From PALSA-1353 sp036267155 (lineage in GTDB: Bacteria > Planctomycetota > Phycisphaerae > Tepidisphaerales > Tepidisphaeraceae), in assembly GCA_036267155.1 (NCBI GenBank), contig DATAWP010000001.1, positions 1 to 64,000 of the forward strand: DNA of 64,000 nucleotides. The letters run 5' to 3'. Numbering within the stretch: position 1 is the first letter of the stretch; each line of letters starts with the position of its first letter. The position numbers were made by a program, and so were the translations under genes. The notes below the pieces were generated by a model. The model saw only the letters and a list, made by a program, of their open reading frames with translations. It ran no database searches and had not been told where the DNA came from. This document shows, in pieces, positions 16,751-25,226 of this stretch.

Positions 16751-18136
16751 ATGGACAATGACCTTGCGGCATGGTTGGAGCAGTTTCGCGGTTGCGGCTT
16801 CGACCTCCATGAAAAACATCTGAACCCCGCGTTCGTCAAGATGTTACGGGCCATCAACTTCGACAAGGGATACGTCCGCGGCGAGGGGGCTTATCTCTGG
16901 GACGAAGAGGGGAACAAATACCTCGATTTGCTCACCGGCTGGGGCGTTTTTGCTCTGGGGCGGAACCATCCCAAGATCAAATCCATCCTCAAGCAGTTGC
17001 TCGATATGGACCGCCCCAATCTGGTCCGGATGGATTGCAGCGTGCTGTCTGGATTGGCCGCCGAGGCGCTGACTCGCCATGTCCACGATGGGATGTCGCG
17101 GGTTTTCTTCACCAACAGCGGGACGGAAACGGTTGAGGCCGCTTTGAAATTCGCCCGCTGTGCCACCGGGCGCCAGGACATCATCTTTTGCGACCACGCT
17201 TTTCACGGATTGACGCTCGGATCGCTTTCGGTCAACGGCGATCAATTCTTCCGCGAGCGATTTGGCGATCTGATGCCCGGTGGCCGCAAAATTCCGTTTA
17301 GCGATCTGCCGGCGCTGGAAGAAGAGTTGAAAACGCGCCAAGTCGCCGCATTCATCGTCGAGCCGGTTCAGGGCAAGAGCTGCGAGGTGGTCTCCGATGA
17401 TTTCCTCCTCGAAGCCCAGCGTTTATGCCACAAGTATGGAAGTCTTCTGATCGCCGATGAAGTGCAATGCGGCCTGGGCCGCACCGGCAAGTGGTTTGCT
17501 TATCAGCACTGGGGCGATGTCGAGCCGGATATTGTTTGCTGTGCCAAGGCCCTGTCGGGCGGATACGTGCCGGTGGGGGCGGTCATCACCACGCCGCGCA
17601 TCATGGATTCCGTCTTCAACTCGATGGAGCGCTGCGTGGTGCATTCCAACACGTTCGGCCAGAACGACCTGGCCATGGCTGCGGCGCTGGCCAGTATCCA
17701 CGTGATCGAGGAAGAACGGCTCGTCGAAAACTCCGCCGCGATGGGAAAATACGTCATGGACAAGCTCCGGCCCATTGCCGAGGCCTGTCCGTTCGTTTCC
17801 GATGTTCGCGGCAAGGGACTGATGTTCGGCCTGGATTTCGCCCGGCCGCAATCTTCACTCAAGCTGAAAATGGCCTGGGACATGCTTCACAAGCTGAACT
17901 TCGGCGTGTTCGGGCAGATGATTATCATCCCGCTGATGGATCGGCATCGCATTCTTACACAGGTCGCGGGATACCACACGGAAGTGATCAAGTTCCTCCC
18001 CCCGATGATCGTCACGAAACAAGACATGGATTGGTTCCTGTCCGGAATCGAGAATGTGCTGGAGGATGTTCAGCGAATCCCGGGCGCGGCCTGGGACACC
18101 GTTTCCGGTTTAGCCAAACGCGCCATGCTCGCCTGA
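16751..18136 (+). CDS. hpnO: class III aminotransferase HpnO (aminobacteriohopanetriol synthesis)
   Basis: A 461-residue PLP aminotransferase of class III. Motifs are FFTNSGTETVEAALKFAR (PLP phosphate), DHAFHGLTLG, FIVEPVQGK, LLIADEVQCGLGRTGKWFAY, and the Schiff-base lysine K266 in CCAKALSGGYVP. HpnO converts the terminal carbon of ribosylhopane to an amine, giving 35-aminobacteriohopanetriol. The assignment over an ornithine/acetylornithine aminotransferase rests on the N-terminal region and on the immediately following hpnN (2-nt gap). The pair is separate from hpnGH/shc by the Cys-peptide cassette. Confidence 0.85.
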   Translation: MDNDLAAWLEQFRGCGFDLHEKHLNPAFVKMLRAINFDKGYVRGEGAYLWDEEGNKYLDLLTGWGVFALGRNHPKIKSILKQLLDMDRPNLVRMDCSVLSGLAAEALTRHVHDGMSRVFFTNSGTETVEAALKFARCATGRQDIIFCDHAFHGLTLGSLSVNGDQFFRERFGDLMPGGRKIPFSDLPALEEELKTRQVAAFIVEPVQGKSCEVVSDDFLLEAQRLCHKYGSLLIADEVQCGLGRTGKWFAYQHWGDVEPDIVCCAKALSGGYVPVGAVITTPRIMDSVFNSMERCVVHSNTFGQNDLAMAAALASIHVIEEERLVENSAAMGKYVMDKLRPIAEACPFVSDVRGKGLMFGLDFARPQSSLKLKMAWDMLHKLNFGVFGQMIIIPLMDRHRILTQVAGYHTEVIKFLPPMIVTKQDMDWFLSGIENVLEDVQRIPGAAWDTVSGLAKRAMLA

Positions 18137-18137
18137 C

Positions 18138-20813
18138 ATGGGTTTTGTTCACCGTCGGATTCTCATCTGCGTCCTCGCCATCGTCGCACATCCCTGGATT
18201 ACGCTGGGCGCTGTGTTCGTGAGCGTCGCCGCGTGCTGTGCGTTTGCCATCGGCTGGCTGACCATCTCCACGAATCAGAACGAACTTTTTTCGTCCAAGC
18301 CGTGGTTTTTCCACGATTACCTGGAGTACATCAGCCGGTTCCGGGAAAACGAAGCGGTTTACATCGTCATCGAGCCCCGCGATCCGGCGGCCCATCCGCC
18401 CGTTGCGCAGTGGACCGCCGCGGCCGATCACATCACCGAGCGTCTGCGGGGAATGAAGGAGGTCATCAGCGCTTCCTGCCGCGTTCCTGTCGAGCGGCTT
18501 GGCAGCGAGGCGCTGTTGTTCGAGGATCCGAAGAAACTGCCGCAGCGCATGGCCGCGGCACAGGGGCTTGGACAACTGGCGGCGATCTGGGGCGCCAAGC
18601 CGGGCCCGCTGGTCTCCGCATTGGGCCGCACTCCGATCGAGCGCTCGCTGGCCGGCGCCGCCTTGCAACCGAACGAAGCGACCGCGCATTTCGTGACCCA
18701 TCTTGCCGATTCATGGGATCAGGCGATCCGCGATCCGAAAAAGAAGCTGAGCGTCGGCGACGGCGTTACCGATTTCCGCGCCATCAGTGCCGAGAACCCG
18801 TCGGAACTCGGATATTTCTATGTGCCCGATGAGACCAACCGCTCGCGCGATCGAATCCTGGTGCAGGTTTATCCGGTGCGGAATTTTCAGTCGCTCACCA
18901 GCGTGACGCGGACGATCAACGCCATCCGCAATGCCGCTGTCGATGCGGGCAGGGATTTTCCGCAATTTCATGTCGGCGTCACCGGCCGGCCCGTGCTGGA
19001 AGCCGATCAGATGGCTGCCACCGATGTCGATTCCCACCGGGCCGAAGCGATCGCCCTGATCGTCGTCTTCATCGGCATGGCGATCATGTTGCGTTCGCTC
19101 TGGCTGGCGTTGGCGGCGGAAATCGCGCTGGGCGTCGGCATCGCCTGGACGTTCGGCTGGGCTACGGCGGCCATCGGACAACTTAATCTTCTTTCGCTCG
19201 TGTTTCTGATCGCGCTGATCGGCATCGGAATGGATTACCTGGTGCAGATTCTGAGCCGTTATCGCCTGGAATCCCGGCGCTATCCGCGCGAAAAAGCCGT
19301 GTGGACACGCGTCTTCAGATATGTCGGCCCGCCGATCAACACCGCCTGCCTGGGCGCGGCCGGGGCATTCTTCGTCGCCGTCTTCACCAATTTCCGCGGC
19401 GCGGGTGAGCTGGGCATTATCGCCGGTGGTGGATTGCTCCTTTGCCTCCTCGCCGGATACATCGTGCTTCCGGCCTTGCTGACCATCTTCCCGCCCACAT
19501 TGAAGCCGTTTGAAGTTTCCAAGCGTTACAAACCCCCGCGGAAGACCGCGGCCGGATGGTTGGCGCTGCCGGCGGTCTGGGCCGCTCTGCTCCTGGTTGG
19601 AGCTCGTTATATGCCCCGCGCGCATTTCGATCCGGGGCTGATCAATCTTCAGGTGCCGCAACTGGAGTCCGTCAAACTCATTCGCACCCTGCAAACCTGG
19701 GTTGCCGTGGTATTGTCGAAGGATATCGAGCAGCTCCGGCAGGTTCGCTCCGCCGTCGTCGCTTTGCCCGTGGTCGCTTCGACGGACAGCATTCTCACCG
19801 CGGAGGACAACGCAAATTGGCTTCGGCAACATGCCGGAGATGTTCCCACCATCAATTGGGCGCCGCCGACGGCGGTTGCTCCATCCGATTTGCCGCGGAT
19901 TTCAGCCAAGGCGCGCAGCTTATCCCGAATTTTCCAGCGGACCGATGCGGATGCCACGCGCGTTCTTCGTCAATTCGCGGATGATCTGGATCAACTTTCC
20001 GGCCCATCGGCCGTCGCCGCTGCGGCGCAATTGTCGGATTGGCAGCGAATCTTCGTATCGGAGGTACACGAGTTGCTCGATCAGTTTCATCCCGGCCCGT
20101 TGGATTTGGCGGCCATGCCCCGGCAACTGCGGAGCCACTACGTCAGCGATGACGGCTATTACGCCCTGTACATTTACCCGGCCAAGGATTTGTGGAACGA
20201 TACGAATCTCGACGCTTTCGAAAGTTCCGTCGAGGCCGCGGTCGCCAAAGTGCCCGGTGCGCCGCACGTCACCGGCATCGCATCCAACGTCTATCACACC
20301 ACCGGTTCCATTCACCATGCTTTCTTTCAATCCACCGTTTACGCGCTGGCGCTGATTTTCGTGCTGGTGCTGCTGGATTTCCGGAGAATTGTTCCCACGC
20401 TGGCGGCGATCAGCGTGCTGGCCATGGGCTTGCCGATGCTGGTTGCCCTGATGGGTCTGTTCGGCACAAGCTGGAATTTCGCCAATTTCTTCGGGCTTCC
20501 CATCCTTATCGGCGCCGGCCACGAATACGGCGTGTTCATGGTGCATCGATATCTGGAAGCGGAAAAATATCCCCGCCGGAACTGGCGAAGATGGGACGTC
20601 AGCGACCGGGCGCTGCTGCTGTGCGCGTTCATCACGTCCAGCAGCTTCGGATTCTTCTGGCTTCTGGCCGAGCACCGCGGCCTCAAAAGTCTGGGCTTGG
20701 TCATGTCCCTGGGGGCCGCATGTATTTATCTGGCGACGGTCATGGTCCTGCGGCCCATTCTGAAATGGCGTCTGAGCCGCGGCGGCGATCGGAAAACAGC
20801 CGGTATTATCTGA
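18138..20813 (+). CDS. hpnN: hopanoid RND transporter HpnN
   Basis: An 891-residue MMPL/RND-superfamily inner-membrane transporter thought to move hopanoids to the outer membrane. It has the duplicated layout: a first transmembrane helix (ITLGAVFVSVAACCAFAIGWL), a large periplasmic loop, a five-helix block (AIALIVVFIGMAIMLRSLWL ... LVFLIALIGIGMDYLVQILSRYRLE), and a second loop. A second block contains ALALIFVLVLLDFRRIVPTL and FFGLPILIGAGHEYGVFMVHRYLE. The GIGMDY and GAGHEYG motifs are typical of the HpnN branch. ATG 18138 follows the hpnO stop by one base, so translation is coupled. Confidence 0.92.
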   Translation: MGFVHRRILICVLAIVAHPWITLGAVFVSVAACCAFAIGWLTISTNQNELFSSKPWFFHDYLEYISRFRENEAVYIVIEPRDPAAHPPVAQWTAAADHITERLRGMKEVISASCRVPVERLGSEALLFEDPKKLPQRMAAAQGLGQLAAIWGAKPGPLVSALGRTPIERSLAGAALQPNEATAHFVTHLADSWDQAIRDPKKKLSVGDGVTDFRAISAENPSELGYFYVPDETNRSRDRILVQVYPVRNFQSLTSVTRTINAIRNAAVDAGRDFPQFHVGVTGRPVLEADQMAATDVDSHRAEAIALIVVFIGMAIMLRSLWLALAAEIALGVGIAWTFGWATAAIGQLNLLSLVFLIALIGIGMDYLVQILSRYRLESRRYPREKAVWTRVFRYVGPPINTACLGAAGAFFVAVFTNFRGAGELGIIAGGGLLLCLLAGYIVLPALLTIFPPTLKPFEVSKRYKPPRKTAAGWLALPAVWAALLLVGARYMPRAHFDPGLINLQVPQLESVKLIRTLQTWVAVVLSKDIEQLRQVRSAVVALPVVASTDSILTAEDNANWLRQHAGDVPTINWAPPTAVAPSDLPRISAKARSLSRIFQRTDADATRVLRQFADDLDQLSGPSAVAAAAQLSDWQRIFVSEVHELLDQFHPGPLDLAAMPRQLRSHYVSDDGYYALYIYPAKDLWNDTNLDAFESSVEAAVAKVPGAPHVTGIASNVYHTTGSIHHAFFQSTVYALALIFVLVLLDFRRIVPTLAAISVLAMGLPMLVALMGLFGTSWNFANFFGLPILIGAGHEYGVFMVHRYLEAEKYPRRNWRRWDVSDRALLLCAFITSSSFGFFWLLAEHRGLKSLGLVMSLGAACIYLATVMVLRPILKWRLSRGGDRKTAGII

Positions 20814-21001
20814 CCTGACCGTTCCCGAAACACATTGTTGCTCTTTCCGTCCGTCATAAACGGCGCAGTCTGCTTTACCGATAAAAGCCATAGGGTCGTC
20901 ACAGGGTCTGCATGGAACATATTTGTATCCGAGGTTCAGCAACCGCTTACCTACGCATCGCCATGTCCTTGCGCGGCGGCCTCTGTGCTGCGGAGAAATG
21001 A

Positions 21002-23824
21002 ATGCTGCGACGATTCTCTTCACGCCTGAGCCTTCGCGCCAAAGTGATCGGCATTTCGCTGATCATCACGGGACTGGCGCTGGCATTCTCGGCGGCGACG
21101 AGCATCGTGCAGATGCGTTACCAAATCGATACCGAGCAGCACCACACCGCCGATTCCGTCGCGCTGGGCATGGCCCGGTCCGGCGAGTTGGCGATGACCA
21201 GCGGCGACAGCAAGGAGCTTTCCCGCCTGGCGAACAGCTTTCTGCGCGATCCGGATTTGTTGTTCATCGCCGCCTACAGGAACGATTCACCATCGCCCGT
21301 CGTCGCCATCCGCAACCGTCTGGCCTGGGACCAATACATCGCGGGCCGGCTCGATCCCAGCAGTTGCATCGTTGCCGAACATCAGATTGAGACGACGGAC
21401 AAGACCGCCGGTCGTGCGCCAGATGCCAAATCCGGACCGGCCCATCCGCGTGACAAGGCCGCGGGGTCCGGTTCCGTCGGGCGGATCGTGGTGGGGCTGT
21501 CCACCACGCCGACGCGAAAGGCGCAATGGCGCCAGAGTTGCGTCACCGTGGCGGCCACCATCTTGGCGGCGGCCGTCGGCGGAATGTTCCTGTTCCTGGC
21601 CCTCGGTTCCTGGCTACGCCGGCTCCAGAACCTCGCCCATGCCAGCCAAAGCATCGCGCGCGGCGATTTCACCAATTCAATCAACGATCGATACGATGAC
21701 GAAATCGGCCGGCTGGCGCATTCGTTCGAAGGCATGCGCCTCGCGCTGCTCGAACGGGAACTTGAGCTGCGAAGCTTCACCGAAACGCTTCAGGACCAGG
21801 TCGAGCAGCGCACGCACGATCTGCGGGAGGCGCTGCTCCTTGCCGAGGAGGCCAATCGCGCCAAGAGCCTGTTCCTCGCCAACATGTCGCACGAGCTGCG
21901 AACACCGCTCAACGGCGTCATCGGCATGGTCGATCTGCTGCACGCCACTGCCACCACTCCGCAGCAGCAGCGATATTCCGATCTGGCCAAGGTTTCCGCG
22001 AGATCCCTGCTGGAGTTGATCAACGATGTACTGGATTTCTCGAAGATTGAGGCCGGCAAGCTCGAGTTGGAAACCGCGGATTTCGATCTCTACGAAACCG
22101 TTGAAGCCTCCACTCAAATGCTCGGCGAGCGCGCCCAGAAAAAGAATCTCGAATTGATCTGCGGCATCGACCCGCGCGTTCCCCGATGGGTCAACGGCGA
22201 TGCCATGCGGTTTGGCCAGGTATTGATGAATCTGATCAGCAATGCCGTCAAATTCACGGAGCGCGGCGAGGTCGTCGTGAACGTCGCTCTCCACGAGGAG
22301 CAGGAATCGCAGGCCGTGATAAAAGTCGAAGTGCGCGACACCGGCTGCGGAATTCCCAGGGACCGGCTTGATCGGCTCTTTAAATCCTTCTCGCAGGTGG
22401 ATACGTCCACCACCCGCAAGTTCGGCGGCACCGGGCTGGGGCTGGCCATCTCGCAGCGCATCGCCGAAATGATGGGCGGGCAAATGGGCGTGGAGAGCGA
22501 GGAAGGCAAAGGTTCGACGTTCTGGTTCACGGCTTGCCTGCGCAAGCGCGTTTCGACGCCCAGCACCGATCCCGCATCGGTTGATCTTCGCGGAATGCGC
22601 GTGCTGGTCGTCGATGACAACAACGTCAATCGCGAGATTCTCCATGTCCAGCTTGCCGGCTGGTTGCTCCGCCCCGACGAGGCGTGCGGGGCACAGCAGG
22701 CCATCGAGATGCTGCAGAGAGCCGCCGAGGCGGGCGACGCCTATCGCGTGGCCATCCTCGACATGCACATGCCCGGCGCCGATGCCGGGCAATTTGCCCG
22801 TCAAATCAAATCCGATCCGCGCACCCGTGCCGTCATTCTGATCGGGCTCAGCCCCATCGGTGATCCGGTGAAAGAACAGGAGCTGAACCGATTCGGTTTT
22901 GCGGCGTGTCTGAACAAGCCGGTCCTTCCCTCCAGCCTGTACGACACGATCGTTCGCACGGTTGCCTCGGAGGCCAGAGGAGATCGCTGCCCGCCGATCG
23001 CGGAGCAGGAGTCGGCCAATTCATTGCCTCTGACCGGCCTGAAGGTGTTGTTGGCCGAGGACAATGAGATCAACGAAATGGTTGCCGTGGAGATTCTCAG
23101 CCGAAGCGGGGGCGCGGTCACCGTCGTCCGCAATGGCCTGGAAGCCGTGGAGGCGGCGATGCGCGGCGGCTTCGACGTCGTTCTCATGGATTGCCAAATG
23201 CCGAAAATGGACGGCCTGGAGGCGACTCGTCTCATCCGCAAGCACGAAAGCGAGTCGAACCGGACTGTCCACGTTCCGATTATTGCTCTGACCGCCAACG
23301 CGATCAAAGGCGACCGCGAACTGTGCCTGGCCGCGGGAATGGATGGATACGTCAGCAAGCCGATCGAGGCCGCCGAGGTGGTCGCGACGATTCAATCCGT
23401 GGCCCGCCCCGGCCGGCCGCGGGCCGCCGTACCGGCCGCCCAGGATTCAGCCTCGCCGACAAGCCCCGACAATTCGGCCCCGATTGATTTTGGATCTCTA
23501 CGCCGCCGATGCATGGGGAATCGCAGGCTGGCCGCCAAGGCCCTGGAAACTTTCGCCGGCGCGATTGGTAAATACGTCGAGGATTTAGCCCAGAATCTTC
23601 GGCAGGGCGACGCGAAATCCGCCGCCGCCGTCGCACACAAAATCAAGGGCGCCGCCGGCAACGTGTCGGCCCCACAGGTCCTGCGCATTGCCGCTCAATT
23701 GGAGGAGATGAGCAAGGGCGACGCCGTCTCCCAAACCGAGCCCGTTCTCGCCGAGCTTCAGGTGGAAATCGAGCGCGTCCGCCAATTCGTGAGCACAAGT
23801 CTGCAAGATCTGATTCAAACTTAA
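21002..23824 (+). CDS. BarA-like tripartite hybrid sensor histidine kinase
   Basis: A 940-residue membrane signalling kinase. Two transmembrane segments (VIGISLIITGLALAFSAATS; VAATILAAAVGGMFLFLALG) flank a periplasmic sensor of about 160 residues. A HAMP domain, a coiled linker and an HisKA domain follow, with H297 in NMSHELRTPLNG. The HATPase domain has NLISNAVKFTERGEV, DTGCGIP and GGTGLGLAI. Two receiver domains follow (D587 in AILDMHMPG; D730 in VLMDCQMPK), then a C-terminal Hpt domain with H879 in VAHKIKGAAGN. This is a complete phosphorelay in one chain; the final response regulator is not obvious nearby, though the REC-HD-GYP-REC-GGDEF protein 1.4 kb downstream is a candidate. ATG 21002 follows GGAGAA. 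Confidence 0.93.
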   Translation: MLRRFSSRLSLRAKVIGISLIITGLALAFSAATSIVQMRYQIDTEQHHTADSVALGMARSGELAMTSGDSKELSRLANSFLRDPDLLFIAAYRNDSPSPVVAIRNRLAWDQYIAGRLDPSSCIVAEHQIETTDKTAGRAPDAKSGPAHPRDKAAGSGSVGRIVVGLSTTPTRKAQWRQSCVTVAATILAAAVGGMFLFLALGSWLRRLQNLAHASQSIARGDFTNSINDRYDDEIGRLAHSFEGMRLALLERELELRSFTETLQDQVEQRTHDLREALLLAEEANRAKSLFLANMSHELRTPLNGVIGMVDLLHATATTPQQQRYSDLAKVSARSLLELINDVLDFSKIEAGKLELETADFDLYETVEASTQMLGERAQKKNLELICGIDPRVPRWVNGDAMRFGQVLMNLISNAVKFTERGEVVVNVALHEEQESQAVIKVEVRDTGCGIPRDRLDRLFKSFSQVDTSTTRKFGGTGLGLAISQRIAEMMGGQMGVESEEGKGSTFWFTACLRKRVSTPSTDPASVDLRGMRVLVVDDNNVNREILHVQLAGWLLRPDEACGAQQAIEMLQRAAEAGDAYRVAILDMHMPGADAGQFARQIKSDPRTRAVILIGLSPIGDPVKEQELNRFGFAACLNKPVLPSSLYDTIVRTVASEARGDRCPPIAEQESANSLPLTGLKVLLAEDNEINEMVAVEILSRSGGAVTVVRNGLEAVEAAMRGGFDVVLMDCQMPKMDGLEATRLIRKHESESNRTVHVPIIALTANAIKGDRELCLAAGMDGYVSKPIEAAEVVATIQSVARPGRPRAAVPAAQDSASPTSPDNSAPIDFGSLRRRCMGNRRLAAKALETFAGAIGKYVEDLAQNLRQGDAKSAAAVAHKIKGAAGNVSAPQVLRIAAQLEEMSKGDAVSQTEPVLAELQVEIERVRQFVSTSLQDLIQT

Positions 23825-24201
23825 ACGAACGCAACATCGCCGTAATGTCGGAATTTCGTTAACCCGGAAAATTCAAGATTCACCGCCCGCGAGCACGCGT
23901 CCTGGGCGCCTCTAGCGAAGCGGGCGGTGAATCATCCGGGCTAATTCCTTCGGCCACGCGGCACCTATTTTGACTCACTTCGGCAAGCTCAGCCAGCGTA
24001 AACGCGCCGCACCCGCACTTCGCCTTCGAAAAAAGGGTCTCAAAAAAAAGAAAATGGAATCGGCGAATTTGCCCGTTGCCAATCCGTCTCGTCGGAAAAT
24101 ACAAGCAACGTAGATTTCTGTCGGACGTTTGTTCCCCGGCGGAAGCCCGGTTCAGGCGAACGGCCCTGTTCGCCCGATGTATGTATGGAAGTAAACGTGC
24201 A
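23825..24201. other. intergenic region with hairpin, no gene recognised
   Basis: The stretch between the hybrid kinase and the GT2 gene holds the inverted repeat at 23863-23940. The rest is a mixed-composition segment with an A-rich run (AAAAAAAAG near 24040-24055). Open frames in it, including an in-frame extension of the GT2 gene to 24076, look like chance. The GT2 promoter should lie here but no convincing -35/-10 pair was seen. Confidence 0.5.
23863..23940. repeat. long inverted repeat downstream of hybrid kinase
   Basis: A perfect 14-bp stem (GATTCACCGCCCGC / GCGGGCGGTGAATC at 23877-23890 and 23920-23933) encloses 29 nt. It is flanked further out by CCCGGA (23863) and TCCGGG (23935). 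It starts about 40 nt after the kinase stop and lacks a T-run, so it could be a transcript-end stabilising hairpin or a dispersed palindromic element. Confidence 0.65.
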
Positions 24202-25143
24202 ATGTTGCAATCTGTTTCAATCCTTATCTGTACACACAACCGCGCGGATATTCTGCGTCGCACCCTCCAGAGCCTTGCCGAACTGTGCATACCGGCGCAA
24301 AGTCGCTTCGAAGTGATCGTCGTTGGCAACGCCTGCACCGACCACACCGATCGGGTGGTGGACGCGGCCAAGGCGGACATTGCTTTCCCGGTCCGCTATG
24401 TCGTGGAAAACCAGATCGGCCTCAGCATCGCCCGCAACCGCGCCATCCAAGCCGCCACGGGGCAGATCATGGCGTTTCTCGATGATGACGTCTGGGTCGA
24501 GCCTGACTGGGCCATCGAATTGTTGCGCGTCTATCACGATTATCCCGCGGATGTGGTGGGCGGCCGAGTCGATCTCTGGTGGGAAAGCGGGGCCGCTCCC
24601 GAGTGGCTCAATCCCGGCTATTACTGGTTGCTGAGCGCGTGCAATCACGGTAACAAAACTTTCCGGATGCGCGACGGCATCGGCGCCATTGGCGCCAACT
24701 TTTCTTTCCGCGGCGGCGTATTGAGTCGCATCGGCGGTTTTCGCGAGGACCTGGGACGAATCGGCAACGAAATGCTGGCGGGAGAGGAAACGGATTTTGT
24801 CGAGCGCGCGATGGCCGCCGGCTTCAAGGCGTTTCATGTTCCGAGCGTCCGCGTGCGCCATTGGGTGCCCGCGTCGCGCGCCACGCCGGAATACCTCGCA
24901 TCCGCCATGCGCGGAACCGCACGAAGCCGCGCGATAATGAAGCATCATTTCGGCCTGTGGAACGTCGTCCGATCAGTTGGCGGCAACCTTTATCTGCTCG
25001 CACGCTTTACGGCCGGCGAGTGGGGCGCTCGCCTCGGGCACAGTCCCCCTGTCACGCTACGGAACCATTTCCAACTGGCCGCCTGCAAGGGAGCCCTCGC
25101 TGGATCGTTTTATCGCCTTGTTAGCGGGCGCGGGAAGAACTGA
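24202..25143 (+). CDS. GT2-family glycosyltransferase
   Basis: A 313-residue GT-A glycosyltransferase, cytoplasmic or membrane-associated. It opens with SVSILICTHNRADILRRTL, the nucleotide-sugar binding strand of GT2. It has IGLSIARNRAIQAATGQIMAFLDDDVWVEPDWA, with the metal-binding DDD (DxD-equivalent), and later the acceptor-side GEETDFVERAMAAGF. A C-terminal helical tail may contact the membrane. ATG 24202 fits the family start; the open frame upstream to 24076 has no homologous character. It converges on the next gene with 83 nt between them. Acceptor and sugar unknown. Confidence 0.88.
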   Translation: MLQSVSILICTHNRADILRRTLQSLAELCIPAQSRFEVIVVGNACTDHTDRVVDAAKADIAFPVRYVVENQIGLSIARNRAIQAATGQIMAFLDDDVWVEPDWAIELLRVYHDYPADVVGGRVDLWWESGAAPEWLNPGYYWLLSACNHGNKTFRMRDGIGAIGANFSFRGGVLSRIGGFREDLGRIGNEMLAGEETDFVERAMAAGFKAFHVPSVRVRHWVPASRATPEYLASAMRGTARSRAIMKHHFGLWNVVRSVGGNLYLLARFTAGEWGARLGHSPPVTLRNHFQLAACKGALAGSFYRLVSGRGKN

Positions 25144-25226
25144 CGCGGACAGGACCCTCAATACGGAATCGCGTGTCTCTTTTTGTAGCGGATACGTGAT
25201 TGTTCCGCGTCTGTCTTGGTCTGTAT

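Noticed and set aside
20814..21001. Cyclic-di-GMP riboswitch before the hybrid kinase
   Set aside because: Some similar short words occur, but the conserved GNRA tetraloop/receptor arrangement is absent.
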